Notes under the pieces: generated by a model
What the model was told of the DNA's origin: nothing
The model's input: only the letters and a program-made list of their open reading frames with translations
Database searches by the model: none
Part shown: piece by piece, positions 38,318 through 47,542 of the stretch
Layout: every line of letters starts with the position of its first letter
Numbering within the stretch: position 1 is the stretch's first letter
Source of the DNA: Colwellia sp. 12G3
GTDB taxonomy: Bacteria > Pseudomonadota > Gammaproteobacteria > Enterobacterales > Alteromonadaceae
DNA: 64,000 nucleotides
Direction: 5' to 3'
NCBI RefSeq assembly: GCF_002836775.1
Contig: NZ_PJAQ01000004.1
Location: forward strand, 1-64,000
Translations under genes and position numbers: made by a program

Positions 38318-38679
38318 TGTTATTCTCCATTAATCATGTATTAATCAACTTTACATTACTGATTTTCGCTTTATTTCAGTGCAAAATATTGCAAGATTGC
38401 TCCAGTAATGCGCGTTTACGTTTTAAACTAGTCGTTTTTTGTTACGACATGATGAAATAGCATAAATCAAGCCGGATATAAAAAAACTAATCGATGTCAG
38501 TAAAGTAATGATAGTCTTCGATTGAATGACCACCTCAGATATGTTGTAAAAAAACAACATATCTGACTTTTACACGGACAAAAGTATGTATTAAAACTTT
38601 ATATGCTTTAATTCTAACCTAAATATTGTTAAAATTACAACTAAATGTAATTTTATTTCATGATTAAAAAGGGATATTA
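38318..38679. promoter_or_regulatory. Divergent intergenic region, CBM48 gene / malQ
   Basis: The 362-nt gap between divergent genes must hold promoters for both directions. The clear element is a perfect 12-bp inverted repeat (38535-38546 and 38555-38566; tcagatatgttg with its complement) around an A-rich 8-nt loop, followed by cttttac. It is 114 nt before malQ. No gene is visible. Confidence 0.6.
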
Positions 38680-40875
38680 ATGAGTCTCATTAAACAGTTA
38701 GCCGAATTGGTGGGTTTTCACTTAAGTTACAGGGGAGCGTTTGGTGATAAAGTGATAGCTAAAGACCAAGCTAGACGGGCATTATTAAAAGCAATGGGCT
38801 TCGACTTAGATGACGAATCGTTAATTAAAGCCATAACGTTATTAAATCAAAAGCAATGGCTAAACATATTACCCGCCGTTCATATTGTTAAACTTGAAGA
38901 ACAGCAACATTTTATAAAAATAAGTTTGCCTAAAACAGAAAGTTTATTACTACAATGGAAAGTTACCCCTGACTTAGAGAATGAATTTGAAGATGGGTTA
39001 GGAAGTGACATTGCCGGCTCTGTAGAGATCAACAGCCTACAACTCATTGACGAGACAGACATTGACGAAACACATTATTGCCAATATTTATTACCCTTGC
39101 CGGTACTAGAACAAGGTTATTATCAACTGAATATCCACACAGATAAGGTTCAAGCCAACTGCCCGCTAATTAGTACCCCTAAAATGTGTTACAGCCCTCA
39201 AAAAGCGTCAGCTAATAAAATGTGGGGGCTCACCGCACAGTTATATTCTTTACGTAGTAACAATAATTGGGGCATAGGTGACTTTACCGATTTATGTGAA
39301 CTGGTTGAAACATCAGTAACGCAACAGGCATCAACGATTGGATTAAACCCACTTCACCCGCTTTATCAGCAAAACCCTGCACACAGAAGTCCTTATTCAC
39401 CATCAAGTCGTTGCTTTTTGAATACTCTTTATATCGATGTAACTAAAGTCGCTAACTTTGAATCTTGTAATATGGCCAAGGTAAAAGTTAACAGTAAAAC
39501 ATTTCAGCAAAACATTACTGCTGCCAAAGCAAGTGAATTAGTTGACTACCCCGCAGTAGCCAAACTTAAGTATGAAATTACCGAATTATTATTTAAAGAT
39601 TTCGATGATAATAAAAAAGATACATACCCATTAATGTCAGCTGAATTTGACGATTTCAAACAAAAACACGGTAAAGACTTACAGCGTTTTGCTACTTTTG
39701 ATGCGTTAAATGAGCATTTTAATTTAACGGAAAAGAACGTTTATGGTTGGTCTGATTGGCCAACAAACTTTCAAGACCCAAATAATGCCGAGGTTGGTAA
39801 ATTTCAACTTTCTCACGCCTCACGGATCGAATATTTTTGCTTTTTGCAGTGGATAGCACATACACAATTAAATGCCGTAACTCAATGCACCAAAGATAAA
39901 GACATGGCTATTGGCCTATACCTTGATTTAGCTGTCGGCTGCGATGGTTCTGGCGTTGATGTCTGGTCTGATAAAGCACTTTATGTTGCTGGCGCATCTA
40001 TTGGCGCACCACCCGATGGTATGAATCCACTGGGACAAAACTGGGGATTAACCCCTATCAACCCTATTGCATTACAAACACAAGGCTACCAACCCTTAGT
40101 CAAGGCGCTTCGTAGTAGTATGCAATATGCAGGTGCTTTACGTATTGATCATATCTTAGGCTTAATGCGCCAATATTGGGTAGCACCCGGTATGGCCGCG
40201 GATGAAGGTGTTTATATTAGTTTTCCTTTCGATGATATTTTACGAATTATTGCCCTAGAATCTAGTCGTAATAACTGTATTGTTATAGGTGAAGACTTAG
40301 GTAATGTACCCGATGGATTTAGCGAAACCATTCAAAATGCAGGGCTTTTATCATTCAAAGTCATGTTTTTTGAGCGATGGGAATCTGGCTTATTCAAACG
40401 ACCTGAAAACTTCCCTGTTCAATCAATTTCAACAATTGCAACGCATGATACCGCAACCTTATCTGGCTGGTGGCAAGGGCGAGATTTAGCATGGCGTGAA
40501 CAACTTAACCTGTATCCAAATGAAGAAGCTGGTCATGCAGACAGAAGCTCGCGCGCGGGTGAACGACAAAACCTCATTGCCGCGTTAGAGGATTTGAAAG
40601 TGATAGACATAAGCAAAGCGCCACAACAAGAGCCCGCCCTGATGAATACTGAACTCAGTGTTGCGGTACAAAAATACCTAGCTACTTCGCCGAGCCATAT
40701 ACAGCTCATTCCACTGGAAGACGTTCTAGAAATAGCAGAGCAAGTCAATATTCCTGGCACTATTGATCAGCATCCTAATTGGCTTCAAAAATTACCTGTT
40801 ATGTTAGAAGATTTTTGGCAGGTAAATTCGGTGAAGGAAATTATCCAAGCAATGAAAGAGGCTAGACCTAATTAA
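38680..40875 (+). CDS. malQ: 4-alpha-glucanotransferase (amylomaltase)
   Basis: 731 residues, GH77. An N-terminal accessory region (about 1-160) is followed by the catalytic barrel: WGLTAQLYSLRSNNNWGIGDFTDL, NPLHPLYQQNPAHRSPYSPSSR, DLAVGCDGSGVDVW, ALRIDHILGLMRQYW (nucleophile D), VIGEDLGNVPDGF (acid E) and TIATHDTATLSGWW. It disproportionates maltodextrins and makes substrates for phosphorylase. ATG behind AAGGGATATT. Divergent from the glycogen operon, consistent with shared control of glucan metabolism. Confidence 0.95.
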   Translation: MSLIKQLAELVGFHLSYRGAFGDKVIAKDQARRALLKAMGFDLDDESLIKAITLLNQKQWLNILPAVHIVKLEEQQHFIKISLPKTESLLLQWKVTPDLENEFEDGLGSDIAGSVEINSLQLIDETDIDETHYCQYLLPLPVLEQGYYQLNIHTDKVQANCPLISTPKMCYSPQKASANKMWGLTAQLYSLRSNNNWGIGDFTDLCELVETSVTQQASTIGLNPLHPLYQQNPAHRSPYSPSSRCFLNTLYIDVTKVANFESCNMAKVKVNSKTFQQNITAAKASELVDYPAVAKLKYEITELLFKDFDDNKKDTYPLMSAEFDDFKQKHGKDLQRFATFDALNEHFNLTEKNVYGWSDWPTNFQDPNNAEVGKFQLSHASRIEYFCFLQWIAHTQLNAVTQCTKDKDMAIGLYLDLAVGCDGSGVDVWSDKALYVAGASIGAPPDGMNPLGQNWGLTPINPIALQTQGYQPLVKALRSSMQYAGALRIDHILGLMRQYWVAPGMAADEGVYISFPFDDILRIIALESSRNNCIVIGEDLGNVPDGFSETIQNAGLLSFKVMFFERWESGLFKRPENFPVQSISTIATHDTATLSGWWQGRDLAWREQLNLYPNEEAGHADRSSRAGERQNLIAALEDLKVIDISKAPQQEPALMNTELSVAVQKYLATSPSHIQLIPLEDVLEIAEQVNIPGTIDQHPNWLQKLPVMLEDFWQVNSVKEIIQAMKEARPN

Positions 40876-41527
40876 CTAAAAGAGTGGCAGGCTAGTATTT
40901 ATATAAGAATGGAAATTGCTTATGTTCAACACTTAAATGCCCTTTGTTATGAAGAACATGTGTTGAGCGTAAGTTAACTTGATATATATCTGAAAGTTGT
41001 TAAGACCTTTTCCATAAAGGTCTTAACATTGGTAGTTATTCTGGTACCTTCTCTCGAAATCGTGCAAAAGAAGTATCAGAATATCTTCATCAAGCAATGC
41101 GAGTTGATTTATCCTAGTAACGATGTAGTACTAAAAGTGATACCATTTACATTAATTTATGATTCCAACCTTTTTGGTTTTTTTATGTTTATAACGTAGA
41201 AAAAACAATGATAATCAGTAAATATAAAACAATTAACCACTTGATCTATATACTCCGCTCAAATAATCCTTGTTAATTTCTAAATAAACAGATTTGATAT
41301 TCTTTCAAGTATTATCTTATGAAGTCCTCAGTGAAGTTCCTATGTATTGGTCAACAATAGTTAGAGGAAGATAGACATTATTAATACTCTGCCAATATTT
41401 GACATACGAACGATTTATTCTAACCTTTAATGATAATAATACGTTTTTAATTAACTAAGCCTTAGCTGAGTTTTGGTAGTGTCACAAGTATTTAGTTTAC
41501 TGCCCTTTCTTGATTTAAAGGAAATTT
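40876..41527. other. Intergenic region malQ / TonB receptor, with a strong hairpin
   Basis: A perfect 13-bp inverted repeat (tgttaagaccttt at 40998-41010, its complement at 41016-41028, loop of 5) lies 123 nt after malQ. It lacks a good T-run. It may end malQ transcription or be a processing hairpin. A short open piece (YSGTFSRNRAKEVSEYLH at about 41036-41090) resembles a decayed coding end but is unassigned. A TonB receptor promoter must lie near 41400-41500. Confidence 0.5.
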
Positions 41528-43891
41528 ATGGCTCAGAAACATCGCAGAAAAAAATTATCTGTTCTGTTATTACTCTCCACAGCATTAGTCACTTCAACAA
41601 GTTTTGCACAAAGTCAATATTTGGATACACTGCTCAATCTAAGTTTGGAAGACTTACTCAATGTAACCGTGTCATCTGCCTCTGGTGTTGAAGAAACGCT
41701 ACGCGATGCCCCCGCCGCAATGGTTATCATTTCCTCAACCGATATAAAACAACGCGGTTATACAAGTATTGACGAAATAATTGTCGATTTACCTGGATTT
41801 GATAGTACTGTTACGAACGGTAATGGTGGTGTTATAACGTATCAACGCGGTTATCGCACCCCATTAACTCAACGAACCTTGATGTTAGTTAATGGCATAG
41901 TAGATAACCATTTATGGTATCAAGAAGCCACTCTTTCGAAAAACTACCCCTTATCTAACATTGACAGGATTGAAGTCTTATATGGTCCTGCGGGTGCTGT
42001 ATATGGGCCAAATGCCTTTTTAGGTATCATAAATGTGATCACATTAGATGCCAAAGATACTCACCCGAATGATGATTTTATAAAGGTTAATATTCAATCA
42101 GGAAGTTACGATAGCCAAAGTGTTGACTTAACGGCTGGCGGTAACCGTGACGATTTTACCTATAACTTTTCTGCTAAATATTACACAAGTGATGAAGCTG
42201 GTATAGATGATCTCTCTTCTTGGGGATTTGTCAGTAATGATCTATTGAGCAACAGAGATATTTGGGGGCCTGTAATATACGACACAGCGCTGGCTAACAA
42301 TTGTATAGAGGATGGTTGCCCCCATAGCTCTGGAAACAGTAATTTCGGCAGTTACCAAGACCCGCAGAAAGAATGGGGTATTCTCGCCGATGTGAGTTTT
42401 AAGCATTTCACACTCGGTTTAATTATGTGGGATATGCGTCATGGTTGGGGGCCACAATATCCTCATGATAGAGCGCAACCTGGAGCTGAGTGGTATCGCA
42501 ACTCTCAGCAACTTTACCTGCGGCATAAAACCCCCATTAATGAAAAACTTGAAATTAATACCCTTATGCTTGGCAGGACTAGTGGCAATGGCGGCTACTG
42601 GGTAGAATCTTTTCCGGGTTCCGATGCATTGTCTGGTCCAGATGTTTTGTCATATCTGACCATTTCAGATTGGAGGACGAGCAATAAAAGCTGGTTATTT
42701 AAACAAGATTACGAATACGACTATAGCGACACATTAAAAATCAGCGGTGGTATTAAATATGAAAGCAAAGAGCTTACCAAAGCTTATGATGCTTGCAGCT
42801 ATTATGCCGAAGCTTTTTGCTCATCTGATACGCCTGAAACCGCTGGTAATGGTGTAGCTCTCAACACCGATAGCACCATTGATATTCAGCCTAATACATT
42901 AAGTAGGATGCCAGACGAAAATTTAGAAAAATTAACAGATAAAGGGGCTTACGCACAAGCTATTTGGAACATAAACGATTGGCGAATAAATGCGGGGCTG
43001 AGATATGACATAAACAGCTTGTATGGTAGTACGGTTAACCCTAGAGCCTCCGCAATTTATTATCTCTCAGAAAAATCCACAGTCAAATTACTTTATGGCA
43101 CGGCTTTTCAGGAACCAGCACCGATACAGCTTTGGGGAGGCTGGAGCGGCCGAGCAGCAAACCCTAACCTCAAACCAGAAAAAGCGGAGAACCTTGAGCT
43201 TATCTACATGTATCAGCAAGACAATTGGCTGCATGACTTGTCTGTATTCACTGCGAGATATGACGATGTAATAAAAGAAGAAGCAGAAAATGCAGGTAAA
43301 CGCAGTACCATTGGTTTGGAATATCGTGGTAAATTTCAATATCCTAATTTTATTGATGGTGCGAGCAATATTACCGGACACTTCTACTATACGTATACTA
43401 AGTCAAAAAGTAGTGTTAGCTATGATCATGAACAGGGTTTATGGGTAGGTAAAGGGATCGAAAATTGTCAAGAAATCGCCGAAAGCAATATGATTTCATA
43501 CGATCCCTGTGATGACATGAATGCAGAACTTGGAGATATTTCTCCTCACAAAATTAATGCAAGTATCAATATCCCAATAAGTGAAGCGCTAAATGTGAAT
43601 GTTAAAGCCAATTGGGTAGCAAGTAAGCCACTATATTTAAGAAATGCACTGCGGGCAAAAAACACAAAAAATGAAGAATACTTAACCGTGGATGCAAATA
43701 TTATCTATCTGTTTGAGCCTTTACAAATTGCGTTTAAAGTTAAAAATTTATTTGATGAAGACTATTACCATTCAGGCGCTGAAGCGGCAGCTAGCGGTGA
43801 CGATTTTGAACATCGTTCACAGGGTTGGGCAAACTCCCTTATACCACAGACAGGACGAAACTTTATGATGTCAGTCAGTATGCTTTTTTAA
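41528..43891 (+). CDS. TonB-dependent outer-membrane receptor
   Basis: 787 residues with a signal peptide ending near TSTSFAQ (about 27). The TonB-proximal N-terminus and plug domain show DAPAAMVIISSTDIKQRGYTSIDEIIVDLPGFD and RIEVLYGPAGAVYGPNAFLGIINVIT. A long beta-barrel follows, with FKVKNLFDEDYY and the terminal aromatic MSVSMLF. AAGGA precedes the ATG. Substrate unknown. Four cysteines (CSYYAEAFC and nearby) occur in barrel loops. Its position after malQ hints at oligosaccharide import, but 650 nt and a hairpin separate them. Iron or vitamin import is equally possible. Confidence 0.88.
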   Translation: MAQKHRRKKLSVLLLLSTALVTSTSFAQSQYLDTLLNLSLEDLLNVTVSSASGVEETLRDAPAAMVIISSTDIKQRGYTSIDEIIVDLPGFDSTVTNGNGGVITYQRGYRTPLTQRTLMLVNGIVDNHLWYQEATLSKNYPLSNIDRIEVLYGPAGAVYGPNAFLGIINVITLDAKDTHPNDDFIKVNIQSGSYDSQSVDLTAGGNRDDFTYNFSAKYYTSDEAGIDDLSSWGFVSNDLLSNRDIWGPVIYDTALANNCIEDGCPHSSGNSNFGSYQDPQKEWGILADVSFKHFTLGLIMWDMRHGWGPQYPHDRAQPGAEWYRNSQQLYLRHKTPINEKLEINTLMLGRTSGNGGYWVESFPGSDALSGPDVLSYLTISDWRTSNKSWLFKQDYEYDYSDTLKISGGIKYESKELTKAYDACSYYAEAFCSSDTPETAGNGVALNTDSTIDIQPNTLSRMPDENLEKLTDKGAYAQAIWNINDWRINAGLRYDINSLYGSTVNPRASAIYYLSEKSTVKLLYGTAFQEPAPIQLWGGWSGRAANPNLKPEKAENLELIYMYQQDNWLHDLSVFTARYDDVIKEEAENAGKRSTIGLEYRGKFQYPNFIDGASNITGHFYYTYTKSKSSVSYDHEQGLWVGKGIENCQEIAESNMISYDPCDDMNAELGDISPHKINASINIPISEALNVNVKANWVASKPLYLRNALRAKNTKNEEYLTVDANIIYLFEPLQIAFKVKNLFDEDYYHSGAEAAASGDDFEHRSQGWANSLIPQTGRNFMMSVSMLF

Positions 43892-44641
43892 CTTGTAGCA
43901 TATTTCAATTAAAGCCCAGTTCACTTAACAATAAAAAATATCACACCCTACTCGAATAGAATTAATGAAAAAGCTCAACCAAACTTTGATTATTATCCTT
44001 TTTGATAGCTTTGTTTCCCATGGCAACGCTAAGAATTAAAATAACTGACACCCATTCAATAAGTGCCTTAATTCTGGTATCTTCTCACACGCTTGTTTCA
44101 ATGAAATATCAGGATAACGTTAACGATATTTAAAAGTAATGGTTTCTGAGTCCGAAACACGCACACTTAAACTGTCACGGTCAACTATATAGAAAAGTTT
44201 GGATTGTTTTTTATTGAATAAAAACTATAATTTTAAATCACTTAATGCCATTTTATACTACCTTAAGATTTTTATCATGGGTACACACAAGAAATCCCCA
44301 GTGAGAATAAAAATGACTACGTTTTAATTTAGAACGGTAGAAAAAACGACGATATTCAGTGTTACACAACGATACATAAAAAGAGTTAATTGGTTGATTT
44401 ATATGAGCAACAAAGAAAGTAAAGTTACACAGAGTGACACGATGAACCAGCCAAGTATTCTCTGGCACGATTATGAACACCCCTTAGTTCTAAAGGGATA
44501 GAGTAACTATTTCGCTCATGGGCTCACACATGGAGTCACATCGTTAATTTACTACCATTTCCCTCATAATATACCGCGATAAAAGCTAATTAGCATTAGT
44601 ATCAGCACACTTAAAAATCATTAGTAAATTAAATATTCGAA
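43892..44641. other. Gene-free stretch at the left edge of the accessory island
   Basis: No supported gene. Short open frames on either strand (for example 44253-44480 minus) have no recognisable domain and no ribosome site. Parts (about 44325-44400) loosely resemble 41160-41240 upstream of the TonB receptor gene, around gtagaaaaaac, so diverged non-coding duplicates are possible. No attachment site or integrase was seen. Confidence 0.4.
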
Positions 44642-45085
44642 CTACAATATTTCCCACTTTTGATTGGTAAAGTTTCGACAAGCTTTCGCGCCTAACGTCC
44701 CTAAACCTGAATTGTCTGGTGCTATAACAGAAACATCAAATTTTCTACATGTTTGGTACAGGATTGGCATTGCGGCATCATCATAGAAGTCACTTGCGGT
44801 TATTGAAAATTGATAACAGGTATCTATGTTTACCCAACTATATTGCTGGTTTTCAACACCTGATTGAAGCACTCGGTTAACCTGAGAAAAATCCCAGTGA
44901 GCAAATGCTTCAAGTTTATCGACTATACCATCACCATTTTCATCATAGCCACCATTTACAGGCCCCCTATAAGGATAATTAGATATCAATGATGTCGCTT
45001 TAGTTGAACCTATTCCACAGTAATTAGGTACAGATTGACATCCTGAATTAATAACTATTAATAAGATAATTAAAAACCTTCTCAC
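44642..45085 (-). CDS. Small lipoprotein with EF-hand-like loop
   Basis: 147 residues. Lipobox VINSGC puts the lipidated cysteine at about 16. Seen are an EF-hand-like calcium loop, DENGDGIVDKLEA (about 49-61), and a C-terminal block YQTCRKFDVSVIAPDN...GAKACRNFTNQKWEIL. That block resembles the C-terminus of Rickettsia 17-kDa/RT0821-type envelope proteins (R-x-F..., ACR..., W-x-I). Probably outer-membrane or periplasmic. Divergent from the 45207 gene, with a 21-bp island operator between them. Confidence 0.65.
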   Translation of the reverse strand: MRRFLIILLIVINSGCQSVPNYCGIGSTKATSLISNYPYRGPVNGGYDENGDGIVDKLEAFAHWDFSQVNRVLQSGVENQQYSWVNIDTCYQFSITASDFYDDAAMPILYQTCRKFDVSVIAPDNSGLGTLGAKACRNFTNQKWEIL

Positions 45086-45144
45086 TGCATCCTCCTTGCT
45101 CTTACTGACACCTGCCTAATATTTAAATTTATCTTAGTTAACAA

Positions 45145-45165
45145 CCAAGACCATTCATGTCTTAG
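45145..45165. promoter_or_regulatory. Island operator, site 1
   Basis: On the minus strand CTAAGACA-N5-GGTCTTGG, matching the island consensus CTNAGACA-N5-TGTCTNAG. It is 41 nt before the start at 45207 and 59 nt before the divergent lipoprotein gene. Confidence 0.55.
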
Positions 45166-45206
45166 TTGGTGGTTAAACTCATGCTTTAAAACGTGGAGAT
45201 ATAGCT

Positions 45207-45758
45207 ATGAATATAATGCAAGTACGTGATAACAATGGCAACTTAACTTGGGTAGAAGTAACCCCCGATGGCAAAACAAAAATTAATGAGTCGGTTATGC
45301 CATCAAAACTACCTACTGTTGAAGAGATGTTTGAAGATAGACCTTCGCTCATTTCATTATTAGATAAACGACCTGCACATCTATGTAGCGAACGTGATGG
45401 TTTTATGGATACCTTATTTTTTGCTGGGGTAACCCTCGCCATGATATTGGTTGGTGTCATGCTTTTTAATCAATCTATGCCGATAGACATTTTTGCTCCC
45501 GTAATTTTTTTAGCGATGTTGACACTTCACCTTGTTATATATAAATCACAAGAGAACAACGATTTAGAGTTACAAAAGCAGTGGATAAACCAACAGGCTA
45601 TGTCGGCTAATTTAAAAACACGATACTGCGCAGATATAGACTTAACAAAATCTAATGTTATTTGGCTAGGAATTAGGTTTTGTCTTTTTGTTGCGCTCGC
45701 TGTTTTCATAGTTGCTCTAATTTCTGCGATCTTTGATGATAAAAAAAGCAATAGATAA
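45207..45758 (+). CDS. Two/three-helix membrane protein with RDNNGNL leader motif
   Basis: 183 residues. The N-terminal 30 residues (MQVRDNNGNLTWVEVTPDGKTK) match those of the next gene (MNRIQLRDNKGNLTGWIET) and belong to a repeat-type leader found in small mobile-element proteins. Then come a charged linker and hydrophobic helices at about 72-92, 95-112 and 150-172. It starts behind ACGTGGAGATATAGCT (GGAG, eight nt or so). Function unknown. The shared leader and promoter region with 45824 indicate a tandem duplication followed by divergence. Confidence 0.65.
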   Translation: MNIMQVRDNNGNLTWVEVTPDGKTKINESVMPSKLPTVEEMFEDRPSLISLLDKRPAHLCSERDGFMDTLFFAGVTLAMILVGVMLFNQSMPIDIFAPVIFLAMLTLHLVIYKSQENNDLELQKQWINQQAMSANLKTRYCADIDLTKSNVIWLGIRFCLFVALAVFIVALISAIFDDKKSNR

Positions 45759-45761
45759 CAA

Positions 45762-45782
45762 CTAGGACGCTTTACATCCTAG
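45762..45782. promoter_or_regulatory. Island operator, site 2
   Basis: CTAGGACG-N5-CATCCTAG, the centre of a 13-bp perfect inverted repeat (45755-45767 / 45777-45789). It is 41 nt before the start at 45824, the same spacing as site 1 to its gene. Base changes relative to site 1 are compensatory in both arms. Confidence 0.55.
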
Positions 45783-45823
45783 TTGTTATATACACTCATA
45801 TTTTAAAAACGTGGAGGTATACA

Positions 45824-46060
45824 ATGAATAGGATTCAATTACGTGATAACAAAGGCAACTTAACTGGTTGGATTGAAACCGTACATGGAGGTAGAAAGCA
45901 AATCAGAGACAGCCGAGGGATATTACTTGGTTGGTATGACGCTGCAAGTGATAAAACGACCTGTGCGAGAACGGGGCGCTGGATTGGTATAGGCGAACAA
46001 TTGACTGCTTTGTTCCTCTTTAAATTCTTAGCATATTTTTTATACCAAAAGGTGGTATAA
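45824..46060 (+). CDS. Small beta-repeat protein with C-terminal membrane helix
   Basis: 78 residues. Tandem short repeats are visible: IQLRDNKGNLTGWIET, KQIRDSRGILLGWYDA, then TCARTGRWIGIGEQLTALF and a hydrophobic tail. The R-D-x-x-G-x-L-x-G-W units resemble four-fold beta-flower type small proteins common on plasmids and islands. ACGTGGAGG precedes the ATG. Its 3' end overlaps the convergent gene at 46040 by 21 nt. Function unknown. Confidence 0.7.
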   Translation: MNRIQLRDNKGNLTGWIETVHGGRKQIRDSRGILLGWYDAASDKTTCARTGRWIGIGEQLTALFLFKFLAYFLYQKVV

Positions 46061-46342
46061 GCCTAGCAAAGCTGAAAATATTATAAGACTTACACATGCT
46101 GCACGAAATACAAAAAATAAATACAAACCAACGAGACAACCCAACAAGTATCTAGTATTAAAAGGGGATATTTCATTAATGCAATTCGGATTTTTCAGCA
46201 GCCGTTTAAGATCATTAAATAAACTAACCTTAAATAAACTTCCTGCTTTGCTAAATTCAGTTTTGTAACTACCCATGCGTTGCCACACAATTAAGCAAGC
46301 CAGACATACGGAAAAGGTACTAATAATAAATAAATAACTCAT
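46040..46342 (-). CDS. Small two-helix membrane protein
   Basis: 100 residues. An N-terminal hydrophobic segment (LFIISTFSVCLACLIVW) and a C-terminal one (YLLGCLVGLYLFFVFRAACVSLIIFSALLGLY) flank a short basic loop with KNPNCINEISPF. No domain recognised. Overlaps the end of the convergent gene 45824-46060, so one of the two 3' ends could be mis-set. Confidence 0.55.
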   Translation of the reverse strand: MSYLFIISTFSVCLACLIVWQRMGSYKTEFSKAGSLFKVSLFNDLKRLLKNPNCINEISPFNTRYLLGCLVGLYLFFVFRAACVSLIIFSALLGLYHLLV

Positions 46343-46410
46343 AACACTCCTAAATCATAACAAACCTTTACAATTTATCGTTTATACTAATGATTTATAA
46401 TTAGCAGATA

Positions 46411-46815
46411 TCATTCCACTAACCGAATACCACCAGAAATCCATTCACAAACTCCAGCAGCAACTAATATTGCGCCAACATAATAACTTCTTTGTAAAAC
46501 GGCCTTTCCTATTTTCGTTCCATAAACATGATAAGAGATATGACCATCTAATGTACTTACTTCTAGTCCTTCATCACCTAATCTCGCCCCTATTGCTTTT
46601 CCATACCGAACGCCTTCACTTCCATTTTGTTGTAGCAAGTAATATGCATCTTGAAAGACAGCCATAAGAAGTTTACAGTCAGTTAATTCAGGTATTTCAA
46701 TATAATTACTATGTAATATTGCAGAAAATTGATTTCCTTGTACCTTAGAAATTTCAATTTCATTATTACTTTCAAACAATCTATCTATCTTAGAGAACAT
46801 TTCACGTACATTCAT
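46411..46815 (-). CDS. Hypothetical soluble protein
   Basis: 134 residues with no signal or strong membrane segment. Contains LMAVFQDAYYLLQQNGSEGVRYGKAIGARLGDEG and ends LVAAGVCEWISGGIRLVE. Not recognised. It has its own promoter region with a copy of the island operator just before the start (46826-46846). Confidence 0.6.
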   Translation of the reverse strand: MNVREMFSKIDRLFESNNEIEISKVQGNQFSAILHSNYIEIPELTDCKLLMAVFQDAYYLLQQNGSEGVRYGKAIGARLGDEGLEVSTLDGHISYHVYGTKIGKAVLQRSYYVGAILVAAGVCEWISGGIRLVE

Positions 46816-46825
46816 TCACACCTTC

Positions 46826-46846
46826 CTTATATAAGTTGCGTCTCAG
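46826..46846. promoter_or_regulatory. Island operator, site 3 (partial)
   Basis: CTTATATA-N5-CGTCTCAG matches the consensus at 6 of 8 left and 7 of 8 right positions. It ends 11 nt before the start at 46815, overlapping the likely leader. Confidence 0.4.
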
Positions 46847-47010
46847 TTTAATTCAACACAATGAATTCATTATATTTTTTCAAGAGTACACTAATAAGTA
46901 ATTACAAGCTACTAGCAGTGAGTAAATTGGAGCCAATAAAAATAACTATGACCAAATAAAGGTGAACAATTACTTCATAATGATGGAACGGATGACATTA
47001 CCTTTACAAT

Positions 47011-47391
47011 TTAAGTATCATCAACCGTAGTCAATACTAATCTTCTGTAATCTAGCGATTCCGAAACTCCTTTCCTTAATTCAGAGTTAATAAAATCTAA
47101 AGGATTAATATTAATATCGGTTTGTATATCAATTTCAAACTGCTTAATAGCTACTAAAAAAGCAAGATTTAAACAAACCCGTTCACCTAGAGCCATGCAG
47201 CTATAGTCTAGATCTTTATGTTTCTCGTATTTCCAAATTTTGTATTTGAGGAAGTCACGAAAAACAAGCGTCATTTTATATTTTAATGACATAATTTGAT
47301 CTGATGATAAGTATTCATCAGCTAGTTTTTGATAGTCCATAAAAACAATAGACTTATGGTTAATTAGTATTTCTTTTCTTTGAATTTTCAT
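47011..47391 (-). CDS. Hypothetical protein
   Basis: 126 residues from the ATG at 47391, which has AAGGAAAG upstream. The frame to 47433 lacks a ribosome site. It starts MKIQRKEILINHKSIVFMDYQKLADEYL and continues with DFLKYKIWKYEKHKDLDYSCMALGERVCLNLAFLVAIKQFEID. Mostly helical, soluble, no recognisable domain. Flanked by AT-rich gaps. I see no operator copy ahead of it. Confidence 0.55.
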   Translation of the reverse strand: MKIQRKEILINHKSIVFMDYQKLADEYLSSDQIMSLKYKMTLVFRDFLKYKIWKYEKHKDLDYSCMALGERVCLNLAFLVAIKQFEIDIQTDININPLDFINSELRKGVSESLDYRRLVLTTVDDT

Positions 47392-47480
47392 TAGCACTTT
47401 CCTTACTTGAATAGCAAAGGCATGAATAACCATTCAATATATTTATAAAGCTATCTAGTATTGCTGCTTTATCATAAGTC

Positions 47481-47514
47481 CAAAATTAAAAATACCAGCA
47501 TGTAGCTGGTATTT
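47481..47514 (-). terminator. Rho-independent terminator of the 47543-49003 gene
   Basis: A 10-bp perfect stem (aaataccagc at 47490-47499, complement 47505-47514) with a 5-nt loop. It is followed on the minus strand by TTTAATTTTG. It lies 29 nt after the stop codon of the lipoprotein gene. Confidence 0.7.
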
Positions 47515-47542
47515 AATTAAAGCCGTTTAAATGAATAAGTTA

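Noticed and set aside
41036..41110. Possible decayed transposase or integrase end (YSGTFSRNRAKEVSEYLH)
   Set aside because: Only about 26 codons open and no family could be named with confidence.
44253..44480. 75-codon minus-strand frame
   Set aside because: No ribosome site, no domain, and composition as in the surrounding non-coding DNA.
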